Position numbers and translations under genes: made by a program. A stretch of DNA of 64,000 nt from Haberlea rhodopensis (lineage: Eukaryota > Streptophyta > Magnoliopsida > Lamiales > Gesneriaceae). Shown piece by piece: positions 8,934 through 22,200 of the stretch. The stretch covers positions 496,001 through 560,000 of the forward strand of contig CAJQUN010000229.1 of the NCBI GenBank assembly GCA_907163345.1, in the 5' to 3' direction. The notes beneath the pieces were generated by a model. It saw nothing but the letters and a program-made list of their open reading frames with translations. It was not told where the DNA came from and did not search any database. Position 1 is the first letter of the stretch; the number at the start of each line of letters is the position of its first letter.

Positions 8934-11065
8934 AATTATGTACTCAAGACACATACTCGTATTCGCAAGAAATCGAAATTTATCAAAAAAATATATAAAA
9001 TATCCGAAATTGTGAAAATTTCTCAAAAACTTCTTACAACAAAGAAAATGCCGTAAGCAAGCATATAGTCGAACATTCGCACGAAATCGAAATTTATAAA
9101 AAATCAAAAAAACGTCCGTAATTGTGAAAATTTCTCAAAAACTTCATACAACCAAGAAAATGATGTACTCAAGATACATACTCGAATATTCGCACGAAAT
9201 TAAAATTTATAAAAAAAATAAAAAAACATCTGTAATTGTGAAAATTTCTCAAAAACTTCTTCCAACAAAGAAAATTATGTACTCAATACACATACTCGAA
9301 TATTCGCATGAAATCGATATTTATAAAAAAAATCAAAAAAAGTCCGTAATTATGAAAATTTGGCAAAAACTTCTTGCAACCAAGAAAATGATGTACTCAA
9401 ACATATAGTTGAATATTCACACGAAATTGAAATTTATCAAAAAATCAAAAAACTTACGTCTTGTGAAAAATTTTCAAAACCATTTTCCGACCAAGAAAAT
9501 TATGTACTCAAAACACATACTCTAATATTCACAGGAAATCGAAATGTATCAAAAAAATCAAAAAAACGTCCGTAATTGTGAAAGTTTCTCAAAAACTTCA
9601 TCCCACCAAGAAAATGTTGTACTCAAGACATATACTCGAATATTCCCACGAAATAGAAATTTACCAAAAAATAAAAAACTTAAGTCATTTGTGAAAATTT
9701 CTCAAAACATCTTCAAACCAAGAAAATTATGTACTCAAGCAACATACTTGAATATTCGCACGAAATCGAAATTTAACAAAAAATCAAAAAACTTTCGTAC
9801 TATTGAAAATTTCTCAAAAATTTCTTCCAACAAAAAATGATGTACTCAAGACATATACTCGAATATAAGCACGAAATTGAAATTTATCAAAAATCAAAAA
9901 ACTTTCGTCATTTGGGAAAATTTCTCAAAACCTTCTTCCAACCAAGAGAATTATGCACTCAAGACCCATACTCGAATATTCGCACGAAATTGAAATTTAT
10001 AAAAAAAATCAAAAAAACATCCGTAATTGTGAGAATTCTCAAACACTTCTTCCAACCAAGAATATGACGTACTTAAGGCATATATACTCGAATATACGCA
10101 CGAAATCGATATTTATCAAAAAATCAAAAAACTTACCTCATTTGTGAAAATTTCTCAAAACCTTTTCCAACCAAAAAATTATATACTCAACGACACATAT
10201 TCGAATATTCGCCCGAAATCAATATTTATCAAAAAATCAAAAAAACTTCTGTAATTGTGAAAAAATTCTCAAAAACTTCTTCGAACCAAGAAAATGATGT
10301 GCTCAAGACATATACTCGAATATTCGCACTATATTCGTACGAAATCGAAATTTATCAAAAAAATCAAAAAACTTACGTAATATGTGAAAATTTCTAAAAA
10401 CATTCTTCCAAATCCAAGAAATTTTGGTACTCAAAGCAAATACTCGAATATTCGCACGAAATCGAAAATTTATCAAAAAATCATAAAACTTACATAATTT
10501 CTGAAAATTTCTCAGAACTTTCCTTCAACCAAGAAAATTATGTACTCTAGACACATACTCAAATTTTCGAACGTAATCGAAATTTATCAAAAAATCAGAA
10601 AAAACACCCGTAATTGTGAAAATTTCTCAAAAACTTCTTTCAACCAAGAAAATGATGTACTCAAAACATATTGTCGAATATTCGCACGAAATCAAAATTA
10701 TAAAAAAATCAAAAAACGTACGTCAGTTGTGCAAATTTCTCAAAACCTTCTTCCAACCAAAAAAACTATGTACTCAAGACACATACTCGAATATTCGCAC
10801 GAAATCGAAATTTATCAAAAACAAAAAACACGTCAGTAATTTTAAAAAGTTCTCAAAAATTTAATCCAACCAAGAAAATGATGTACTCTAGACTACATAC
10901 TCGAATATTCGCACGAAATCAAAATTTATAAAAAAATCAAAAAAATGTGCGTAATTGTGAAAATTTCTCAAAAATTTCTTCCAGGAAAGAAAATGATGTA
11001 CTCAAGACAAATACTCGTATATTCGCACGAAATAAAAATTTATCAAAAAATCAAAAAAATTACGT
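8934..11065 (-). repeat. Satellite A array, inverted
   Basis: About 19 monomers of ~112 bp reading ATACTCGAATATTCGCACG, AAATTTATCAAAAAATC, ACGTCCGTAATTGTGAAAAT and TTCTTCCAACCAAGAAAATG, the reverse complement of the forward arrays. Variants interleave as elsewhere. It ends at 11065 in ATTACGTA against LTR type I. Confidence 0.93.
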
Positions 11066-11794
11066 AGCAAGACCTCGGTATATTGACCCAACACAAAGAA
11101 CAAAACGACTCACCTAACAAAATGAATCCCTACCCATTGCTTATCCAAGCAAGACCTCGGTATATGATTCGAACCTCGACCCGTATCTACAATTGAGACA
11201 AGAGCTATGGTATGTAAAATCGCATCTCGATCCATTGCTTAACACGAAGCAAGAAATAAAGGTTTCAACATGCACCTTGACCCACTACTTAGAAAATAGG
11301 AACCTCGGCATGAACATGGCGCACCTCGACCCACTACTTAGAAAAGTAGGAACCTATGTATCAAATGACGAACGCCACAAGGAATAGTCCTTGATAAGTT
11401 CCATGAATGGGATCACTTGGATCCATGAGAGAAAACTCTCCAAAAGGCGAAGAGCCAAGTTTTTTGGCTGAATGTACCTTGTAGTCCTACTGGCTATAAC
11501 AAGAAAGACAAGCCCCCATTAAAATGATTGAATACAAGTATTTATAGGACTCATTGACTTTCCATGACCTAATGGGCTCATAACAAGCTCAATACAACAT
11601 TTTTCTTAGCCCATCTAGCCATAGTTCGAAATAACATGATAATAACTTAATAAAAGCCTACTAATATCTAATTCAATCCAAACTAGCACAATCACTAAAT
11701 ATGAATACAATGATGATACAAAACATTATGTTGAATCCATGCTCTTGATTTTGGACTTGTTGTCTATTTGAAGCTCTTCAAGAATCTCACATCA
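11066..11794 (-). mobile_element. LTR type I, inverted, degraded at its 3' end
   Basis: Reverse complement of LTR type I, including degenerate hairpin units at 11130-11350 (CTACTT/AAGTAG near 11333, TTGCTT/AAGCAA near 11253). A 58 bp-scale insertion (AATGTACCTTGTAGTCCTAC...) lies near 11470. It ends TCACATCA at 11794, next to CACATACTCG as at 2233. The PBS end is missing: only GCAAGACCTCGG and a U5 scrap remain. Confidence 0.8.
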
Positions 11795-12062
11795 CACATA
11801 CTCGAATATTCGTACGAAATCGAGATTTATCAAAAAATAAAAAAAACGTCCGTAATTGTTAAAATTTCTCAAAAACTTCTTCCAACCAAGAAAATGATGT
11901 ACTCAAGACATATATTCGAATATTCGCACGAAATCGAATATTATCAAAAAATCAAAAAAACGTCCGTAAATGTGAAAATTTCTCAAAAAACTTCTTCCAA
12001 TCAAGAAAATGACGTACTAAAAACATATAGTCGAATATTTGCAAGAAATTAAAATTTATAAA
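11795..12062 (-). repeat. Satellite A, inverted block
   Basis: Just over two reverse monomers, closely related to 2234-2500, including the variant GACGTACTAAAAACATATAG just before the array turns round. Confidence 0.88.
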
Positions 12063-12180
12063 AAAATAAAAAAACCTACGATATTTTATAAATTTCGATT
12101 TCGTACGAATATTCAAGTTTGTGTCTTGAGTACATAATTTTCTTTGTTGGAAGAAGTTTTGGAGAAATTTTCACAATTAT
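12063..12180 (+). repeat. Satellite A, forward monomer interrupted by rRNA fragment
   Basis: A forward monomer runs to CACAATTATTG, where satellite sequence stops and 25S rRNA sequence begins. The monomer resumes with ACGTTTTTTTG at 12363. Confidence 0.85.
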
Positions 12181-12362
12181 TGCCGTCAGCCGCCGCGTCC
12201 CGTTTCAGGAATTTTAACCCGATTCCCTTTCGGAGCACGCGCTTAACACGCTGTCTGTCGGGGTTGCCCCGACCCTTAGGATTGACTAACCCATGTGCAA
12301 GTGCCGTTCACATGGAACATTTCCCCTCTTCGGCCTTCAAAGTTCTCATTTGAATATTTGAA
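12181..12362 (-). pseudogene. 25S rRNA fragment (nuclear large-subunit rRNA)
   Basis: About 180 bp, much more GC-rich than anything around it. On the minus strand it reads as plant 25S rRNA: TTCAAATGAGAACTTTGAAG, GGCCGAAGAGGGGAAATG, TGTGAACGGCACTTGCACAT, GATCCTAAGGGTCGGGG-like (here AATCC), GGTTAAAATTCCTGAA and GGCGGCTGACGGC. Several bases differ from the usual plant sequence, for example in the stem after GGGTCGGGG, so it is a decayed copy. It is not a functional rRNA gene. It sits in satellite A with almost no loss of monomer sequence on either side, like a patch used to fill a break. Confidence 0.93.
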
Positions 12363-12970
12363 TACGTTTTTTTGATTTTTTTATAAATTTCAATTTCTTG
12401 CGAATATTTTCGAGTATTTATCTTGAATACAAAATTTTCAATTTCGTGCGAATATTCGAGTATGTGTCTTGAGTACATAATTTTCTTTGTTGGAAGAAGT
12501 TTTGGAGAAATTTTCACAGTTATTGACATTTTTTTTGATTTTTTTATAAATTTCATTTTCGTGCGAATAATCGAGTATTTGTCTTGAGTACATAATTTTC
12601 TTGGTTGGAAGAATGTTTTTAGAAATTTTCACAAATTACATAAGAGATTTGATTTATTTGATAAATTTCGATTTCGTGCAAATATTCGAGTATATGTCTT
12701 GAGTACGGAATTTTCTTGTTTGGAAGAAGGTTTTGTGAAATTTTCACAAATGACGTAAGTATTTTGATTTTTTAATAAATTTCAAATTCGTGTGATTATT
12801 CGAATATATGTCTTGAATACATTATTTTCTTGGTTGGAACAAATGTTTGAGAAATTTTAACAATTACGGACGTTATTTTGATTTTTTGATAAATTCGATT
12901 TCGTGTGAATATTCGAGTATGTATATTGAGTACATCATTTTTTAGGTTGAAAGAAGGTTTTGAGAAATTT
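12363..12970 (+). repeat. Satellite A array, forward
   Basis: About five forward monomers; one at 12365-12450 is shortened, with two palindromes close together. It changes to satellite B at about 12971 (TGAGTATCTCTCTTCGTAAAC). Confidence 0.9.
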
Positions 12971-15900
12971 TTGAGTATCTCTCTTCGTAAACAAATTAAC
13001 TTCGTGGAATTTGTGTTTTGAGTACATAGAGCTGGAGCAGCTTATATAGCTGAGCAAGCGGACATCCCACTATTAATATCATTGTCCTCTATGGCGGTGC
13101 AACTCATCCCCAAACTGAAATTTATCAAAAAATTAAAAAAAGTTCATAATTTAGTAAAATTTCTTAAAAACTTCTTACAATCAAGAAATGATATACTTGA
13201 GATTTGAAGTTAATATTCAACAAACTGAATTTTGACAAAATCGAAATTTACCAAAAAATCAAAAAACGTTCGTAATTTTTGCAAATTTCTCAAAAACTTC
13301 TTGCAATCAAATTTTCGAGTATCTCTCTTCTTCGTAAACAAATTAACTTCTTGGAATTTGTGTTTTGAGTACATAGAGCTGGAGCTTATATAGCTGAGCA
13401 GCGGACCTCCCATTATTAATCTCATTGCCCTCTATGGCGGTGCAACTCATCCCCACGCGGCGATCGATCGCCAAGCACAAAATTTACGATGACGCTCTGC
13501 CGAAACTGAGGTGGAACCCAGCTTATATATATATTTGATTTGGTTTTTTTTTGGTATTTCCAATTTATCAAAAAATGATGTACTCAAAGTAAATTGGTTT
13601 ACGAAGACAGATACTTGAAAATTTGGACAAAATTTAATTTTATCAAAGAATCCAAAAACGTTCATAATTGTGAAAATTTCTTAAAAACATCTTACAACCA
13701 AGAAAATTATATACCCGAGACTTGATGTTAATACCAAAAACCGAATTTGTAAAAAATCAAAATTTGTCAAAAAAATCAAAAAGCATCGGTAATTTGTGAA
13801 CTTTTCTTACAAACTTCTTGCAACAAAATTTTAGAGTATCTCTCTTTGTAAACAAATTACTTTGTGCAATTTATATTTTGACTACATAGAGCTGGAGCAG
13901 CTTATATTGCTGAACAACAGACTTCCCAATATTAATCTTATTGCCCTCTATTGCGGTACAACTCATCCCCATGCAACGAACGATCAACAAGCAAAATATT
14001 TACTGGGAGATTGCCGAAATTTAGGTGGAACCTAGCTTATATATTTTTTTATTTAATTTTTTTTGGTACGTCCAATTTATCAAAAATGATGTACTCAAAG
14101 TGAATTGTTTTACGAAGACAGATATTCAAAAATTTGGACAAAATTAAATTTATCAAAAAATCAAATGAAGTTCATAATTTTTGGAAATTTCTTAAAAACT
14201 TCTAACAACCAAGAAAATGATGTACTCGATACTTGATACTAACATTCCACAATCTGAATTTGGACAAAATCGAATTTATCAATAACTCAAAAAACGTTCG
14301 TAATTGTGAGAATTTCTTAGGAACATTTTACCGCCAAATTTTCGAGTATTTTTCTTCGTAAAATAATTCACTTTGTGGAATTTAATTTTTGACTACACAG
14401 AGCTGGAGCAGGTTATATAAGCTGAGTAACTAACCTACCAATATTAATTTCAATTCCCTGTATAGCGGTACAACTCAATCCCAATGCGGTGATCGATCAC
14501 CAAGAATGAAATTTACGGAGAGACTCTTCTGAAATTTAGGTGGAACCCAGCTTATATATAAATTTTATTTATTTGATTTTTTTCGTAAGTCCAATTTATA
14601 AGAAATGATGTGAAAATTTCTTACAACTAAGAAAGTTATGTACTCGAGACTTGATTTTAATATTCCATAAAATGTAATTTGGAAAAAATCTAAATTATCA
14701 AAAACTCAAAATATATCCGTAATTTGTGAAAATTTCTTAAAAACTTATTACAATAAATTTTTCGAGTATCTCCCTTCGACAACAAATTACTTTGGGGAAT
14801 TTTTGTTTTGAGTACATAGAGTTGAAGCAGCTTATATAGCTGAGCAGCAGACTACACAATATTAATCTTATTAACCTCTATGGAGGTACAAATCATCCCC
14901 ATGCGGAACGATAGCCAACCATGAAATTTACGGGGAGCCACTACCGAAACGTAGGTGGAACCCAGCATATATATTTTTTTTTTGAGTGTGTACAATTTAT
15001 CAAAAATGATGTACTCAAAGTGAATTGGTTTAGGAAGATAGATACTCAAAAATTTGGACAATATTGAAATTTATCAAAAAATCAAAAAAAAAAATCGAAA
15101 ATCGAAAATTTGGACTACATTGAAATTTAGGTGGAACCTAGTTTATATATTTTTTTATTTGATTTTTTTTATATGTCCAATTTATAAAAAATGATATATT
15201 CAAAGTGAATTGTTTTACGAAAGCAGATATTAAAAAATTGGACAAAATTGAAATTTAGCAAAAAATCAAACGAAGTTCATAATTTTTGAAAATTTTTAAA
15301 AACTTCTTACAATCAAGAAAATGATGTACTCGATACTTGATGTTAACATTCCACGATCCGAATTTGGACAAAATCAAAATTGATCAAAAAATCAGAAAAC
15401 GTCCGTAATTTGTGAAAATTTCTTAAAAACTTCTTACAACCAGATTTTCGAGTATCTCTCTTTGTAAAAAAATTAACATTGTGGAATTTGTTTTTTGAGT
15501 ACATAGAGCTGGAGCAGCTTATATAGCTGAGCAGCAGCCCTCTCAATATTATTTTCATTGCTCTCTATAGCGGTACAACTCATCGCCATGCGGCGATCGA
15601 TCGCCAATCACGAAATTAACGGGAGACTATGCCTAAATTTAGGTGGAACCCAGCTTATATATTTTTTTGATTTAATATTTTTTTGTATGTCCAATTTATC
15701 AAAAATGGTGTACTCAAAGTTAAATTTGTTTACGAAGACATCTACTCGAAAATTTGAACAAAATTGAAATTTATCAAAAACTAAAAAACGTTCATAATTT
15801 GTGAAAATTTCTTGAAAACTTCTTTCAACCAAGAAAATGATGTACTTGAGACTTGAAGTTAATATTTCACAAACTGAATTTGGACACAATCGAAGTTTAT

Positions 15901-18900
15901 CAAAAAATCAAAAAACTTCCGTAATTCGTGAAAATTCTCAAAAACTTCTTACAACCAAATTTTCGAGTATCTCCCTTCGTATACAAATTCACTTCGTGGA
16001 ATTTGTGTTTTGAGTACATAGAGCTGGAGCAGCTTTATAGATGAGCAAGCGGACCTCCACTATTAATATCATTGTCCTCTATGGCGGTGCAACTCAGCCC
16101 CCATACGGCGATCGATCGCAGAGCACAAAATTTACTGTGACACTCTGCCGAAATTTAGGTAGAACCCAACTTATATATTTTTTGATTTCTATTTTATTTT
16201 TTGTATGTCCAATTTATTAAAAAATGATGTACTCAAAGTGAATTGGTTTACGAAGACATATACTCAAAATTTTTGGCAAAATTGGAATTTATCAAAAAAT
16301 TAAAAAACTGTAATTTTTTTAAAAAACTTCTTACAACCAAGAAATGATGTACTTGAGACTTGAAGTTAATATTCCACAAACGGAATTTGGACAAAATCGA
16401 AATTTATCAAATAATCAAAAAACGTCTGTAATTTGTGAAAATTTCTCAAAAACTTCTTACAACAAAATTTTTGAGTATCTCTCTTTGTAAACAAATTCAC
16501 TTCGTGGAATTTGTGTATTGAGTACATAGAGATGGAACAACTTATATTAGCTGAGTAGCGGACCTCCCATTATTAATTTCATTGCCCTCTATGGCGGTGC
16601 AACTCATCCCCATTGCGGCGACCGATCGCCAAGCACAAAATTTACGGTGACTGCCGAAATTTTGGTGGAACCCAGCTTATATATTTTTTTTGATTTGTTT
16701 TTTTTGTTTTGTAAGTACAATTTATAAAAAAATGATGTACTCAAAGTGAATTGGTTTACGGTGACAGATTCTCGAAAATTTGGACATAATTAAAATTTAT
16801 CAAAGAATCCAAAAACGTTCATAATTTGTGAAAATTTTAAAAAACTTCTTACAACCAAGAAAATATGTACCCGAGACTTGATGTTAACATTACACAAACT
16901 GAATTTGGTAAAAATGGAAATTTATCAAAAAATAAATTTGATATCCAACCACAAAATTCATGAGACTCTGCCGAAATTTAGGTGGAACCAAGCTTATTTA
17001 TTTTTTTGATTTGTTTTTTTTTTTTGGTATGTCCAATTTAACAATACTGATGTACTTAAAGTGAACTGGTTTACGAAGACAGATACATGAAAATTTTGAA
17101 AAAAATTGAAATTTATCAAAAAATAAAAAAACGTTCATAATTTGTGAAAATTTCAAAATAAAACTTCTTACAACCAAGAAAATGATGTACTTCGAGACTT
17201 GATGTTAACATTCCGTAAACTGAATTTGAATAAAATCTAAATTTATCAAAAAATAAAAAAACATCCGTAATTGCTGAAAATTTCTGAAAAACTTCTTACA
17301 ACCAAATTTTCAAGTATCTCTCTTCGTAAACAAATTTCACTTTGTGGAATTTGTATTTTGAGTACATAGAGCTGGAGCAGCTTGTATAGCTGAGCAAACA
17401 GACCACCCAATATTAATCTCATTGCCCTCTATGGCGGTACAACTCATCCCCATGTGGAGATCGATCGCCAAGCACGAAATTTACGGGGAGACTCTGCCGA
17501 AATTTAGGTGGAACCAGCTTATATATTTTTACGGAGACAGATACCCGAAAAGTTGGACAAAATAATTTATCGAAAAATCAAAAGCGTTCATAATTGATGA
17601 AAATTTCTTAAAAACTTCTACAACCAAGAAAATGATGTACTCGAGACTTGATGTTAACATTCCCCAAAATGAATTTTGACAAAATTGAAGTTTATCAAAA
17701 AATCAAAAAGGTCCGTAATTTTTGAAAATATCTCAAAAACTTCTTACAAAGAAATTTTCGAGTATCTCTCTTCGTAAACAAATTCACCTTGTGGAATTTG
17801 TGTTTTGAGTACATAGAGTTGGAGCAGCTTATATAGCTGAGCAAGCGGACCTCCCTCTATTAATATCATTGTCCTCTATGTCGGTGCAACTCATCCCCAT
17901 GCGTCGATCGATCGCCAAACAGAAAATTTATGGTGACACTCTGCCAAAATTTAGGTTGAACCCAGCTTATATATTTTTTTGATTTTTATTTTTTTCTATG
18001 TCCAATTTATCAAAAAATGATGTACTCAAAGTTAATTGGTTTACGAAGACATGTACTCGAAAATTTTGGAAAAATAAAAACACGTTCATAATTTGTTAAA
18101 ATTTCTTAAAAACTATTTACGTACTTGAGACTTTAAGAGATAATATTCCACAAACTGAATTTTGATAAAATTGAAATTTATCAAGAAAATCATAAAACGT
18201 TCGTAATTTGTGAAAATTTCTCAAAAACTTCTTGCAACCAAGTTTTCGAGTATCTCTCTTCGTAAACAAATTAACTTCGTGGAATTTGTGTTTTGAGTAC
18301 ATAGAGCTGGAGCAGCTTATATATCTGAGCAACAGATCTCCTAATATTCATCACAATGCCCTCTATGGTGGTACAACTCATCCCCATGCGGCAATCAATC
18401 GCCAAGCATGAAATTTACGGGGAGACTCTGCCGAAATTTAGATGGAACCAGCTTATATATTTTTTAATTTGATTTTTTTGGTCTGTCTAATTTATCAAAA
18501 CTGATGTACTCAAAGTGAATTAGTTTACGAAGACATATACTCAAAAATTTGGACTAAATAAAAATTTATCAAAAACTCAAAAAATGCCCTTACTTGTCAA
18601 AATTTCTTAAAATCTACTCACAACCATGAAAATGATGTACTCGAGACTTGTTAACATTCTACAAAAAGAATTTGGACAAAATCAAAATATGTCCAAAAGT
18701 AAAAAAAAATCGTCCGTAATTTGTGAAATTTTCTTCAAAACTTCTTACAACAAAATTTTAGAGTACATTGAGCTAGAGTAGCTTATATGGCTGGGCAGCA
18801 GACTTCTCAATATTAAGCTCATTGCTCTGTATGGTGGTACAACTCATCCCATGCGGCGATCAATTGCTAAGAAAGAAATTTACGCGGAAACTCTGCCGAA

Positions 18901-19204
18901 ATTTAGGTGGAACCCAAGTTATATATTTTTCTGAATTGATTTTTTTGGTATGTCCAATTTATCAAAAATGATGTACTCAAAGTGAAATGGTTCGGACACA
19001 ATTGAAATTTATCAATAAATCAAAACCATTCGTAATTTGTGCAAATTTCTTAAAAACTTTTCACAACCAAGAAAAGTATGTACTCGAAACTTGATAGTAA
19101 CATTCCACAAATTGAATTTGGACAAAATCGAAATTTATCAAAAAATCAAAAACCCTGCATAATTTGCGAAATTTTATTAAAACCAAGTTTTTGAGTATCT
19201 GTCT
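12971..19204 (+). repeat. Satellite B array
   Basis: About 12 units of ~510 bp; the GAGCTGGAGCAGCTTATAT motif recurs near 13378, 13890, 14401, 15508, 16021 and 16529. Each unit holds the core CTATGGCGGTACAACTCAT, the palindrome GGCGATCGATCGCC (exact at 13459-13472 and 15592-15605), GAAATTTAGGTGGAACCCAG, T-tracts, two A-like modules and a long inverted repeat. Some units are shortened (near 15100 and 16930). Segment 17553-18660 is closely repeated at 41691-42810, and 16260-16960 at 25475-26140. No gene seen. Confidence 0.93.
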
Positions 19205-22200
19205 TCGTAAACGAGTTGTATCTTGAGTACATAATTTTCTTGGTTGGAAGAAAGTTTTGAGAAATTTTTAGAGCTACGTAAATTTTTTGATTTTTTGATA
19301 AATTTCTATTTCGTGCAAATATTAGAGAATTTGTCTTGAAGTACATCATTTTCTTTTTTGGAAGAAGTTTTTGAGAAATTTTCACAATTATGCACGTTTT
19401 TTTGCCTTTTTTATAAATTTCGATTTCATGCGAATATTCGAGTATGTGTCTTGAGTACATCATTTTCTTGGTTGGATGAAGTTTTTGAGAAATTTTCAAA
19501 ATTATGGTTGTTTTTTTGAATAAATTTCGAATATTCGAGTCTGTGTCTTGAGTACATAATTTTTTTGGTTGGAAGAAGATTTTGAGAAATTTTTACAACT
19601 GACGTAAGCTTTTTGATTTTTTTTTATAAATTTTGATTTCATGCGAATATTCGACAATATGTTTTGAGTACATCATTTTCTTGTTTGAAAGAAGTTTTTG
19701 AGAAATTTTCACAATTACGGATGTTTATATGATTTTTTTGATAAATTTCGATTACGTTCGAATATTCGAGTATGTGTCTGGAGTACAAAATTTTCTTGGT
19801 TGGAAGGAAGTATTTGAGAAAGTTATATAATTACGGATGTTTTTTAAATTTTTTGATAAATTTCGATTTCGTGCGACTATTCGAGTATATGTCTTGAGTA
19901 AATCATTTCTTGGTTGGAAGAAGTTTTTGAGAAATTTTCACAATTACGGACGTTTTTTTGATAGATTTCGATTACTTGCGAATATTCGAGTATACGTATT
20001 GAGTACATCATTTTGTTGGTTGGATGACGTTTTTGAGAAATTTTCACAATTACGGACTTTTTTTAATTTTTTTTGACAAATTTCGATTTTGTGCCAATAT
20101 TCGAGTATTTGTCTTGATTACATAATTTTCTTGATTCGAAGAAGGTTTTGAGAAATTTTCACAAATGACATAATTTTTTTATTTTTTTTATAAATTTCGA
20201 TTTTGTGCGAATATTCGAATATATGTCTTTAGTACACCATTTTTTTGGAAAGTTTTTGAGAAATTTTAACAATTACGGACGTTTTTTTTTCATTTATTGA
20301 TAAATTTCGATTTCGTGCGAATATTCGAGTATGTGTTTTGAGTACATAATTATCTTGGTCGGAAAAAGATTTTGAGAAATTTTCACAATTACGGATGTTT
20401 ATTGATTTTTTTGATAAATTTCAATTTCGTGCGAATATTCGAATATATGTTTTGAGTACATCATTTCCTTGGTTGGAAGATTTTTTGAGAAATTTTTGCA
20501 ATTACAGACGTTTTTTTCATTTATTGATAAATTTTGATTTCGTGCAAATATTCGAGTATGTGTTTTGAGTACTTAATTTTCTTGGTTGGAAGAAAGTTTT
20601 GAGATATTTTTAGAGCTATGTAAAATTTTTGATTTTTTATAAATTTCAATTTCGTGCGAATATTCGAGTATGTGTCTTGTGTACATCATTTTCTTGGTTA
20701 GATGAAGTTTTCAAGAATTTTTCAAAATTACGATGTTTTTTGGTTTTTTTGATAAATTTCGATTTCGTGCGAATATTCGAGTATGTGTCTTGAGTACATA
20801 ATTTTTTTGGTTGGAAGAAGGTTTTGAGAAATTTTCACAACTGACGTTATATTTTTAATTTTTTGTTTATAAATTTTGATTTCGTGCGAATATTCGACAA
20901 TATGGTTTGAGTACATCATTTTCTTGGTTGAAAAAAGTTTTTGAGAAATTTTCACAATTGAGGTTTTTGAGAAATTTTCACAGTTACGGACGTTTTTTAG
21001 ACTTTTTTGTTAAATTTCGATTTCGTGCGAATATTTGAGTATGTGTCTTGAATATATAATTTTCTTGGTTCGAAGAAGGTTTTGAGAAATTTTCACAAAT
21101 GACGTAAGTTTTTTTAATTTTTTTATGATTTTCGATTTCGTGCGAATATTCGAATATATGTCTTGAGTACATAATTTTCTTGGGTGGCAGAAGTTTTTGA
21201 GAAATTTTAACAATTACGGACGTTTTTTTTCATTTATTGATAATTTTTGATTACGTGCGAATATTCGAGTATGTGTTTTGAGTACATATTTTCGTGGTCG
21301 GGAGAAGGTTTTGAGAAATTTTCAAAATTACGGACGTTTTTTTTATTTTTTGATAAATTTCGATTTCGTGCGAATATTAGAATATATGTCTTGATGTAAG
21401 TACATCATTTTCTTGGTTGGAAGAAAGTTCATAAGCAACCGAACCGGCAGAAGTCGATTTTGAGAAATTTTTAGAGCTACATAAATTTTTTGATTTTTTG
21501 ATAAATTTTGATTTCGTGCAAATATTATAGTATTTGTCTTGAGTACATCATTTTCTTTTGTGGAAGAAGTTTTTAATAAATTTTCACAATTACGCACGTT
21601 TTTTAGATTTTTTTTTGTAAATTTCGATTTCCTGTGAATATTCTAGTATGTGTCTTGAGTACATCATTTTCTTGGTTGGATGAAGTTTTTGAGAAATTTC
21701 AAAATTACGGACGTTTTTTTGTTTTTTTGATAAATCTCGATTTCGTGTGAATATTCGAGTATTTGTCTTGTGTACATAATTTTTTTGGTTGGAAGAATGA
21801 TTTGAGAAATTTTCACAACTGACGTAAGTTTTTTGATTTTTTTTATAAATTTTGATTTCGTGCGAATATTCGAGTATGTGTCTTGAGTACATCATTTTCT
21901 TGGTTGGATGAAGTTTTTGATAAATTTCGATTACGTTCTAATATTCGAGTAAGTATCTGGAGAACATAATTTTCTTGGTTGGAAGGAAGTGTTTGAGAAA
22001 TTTTCACAATTACGAATTTTTTTTGACTAAATTTCGATTTCATGCGAATATTAGTGTATATGTCTGAGTACATCATTTCTTGGTTGGAATAAGTTTTTGA
22101 GAAATTTTCACAATTACGGATGTTTTTCAGATTTTTTGATAAATTTCGATTAGTTCAAATGTTCGAGTATGTGTCTGGAGCACATAATTTTCTTGGTTGG

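Noticed and set aside
8934..11065. CRISPR-like regular repetition
   Set aside because: Units are contiguous 112 bp monomers without unique spacers, in a eukaryotic context.
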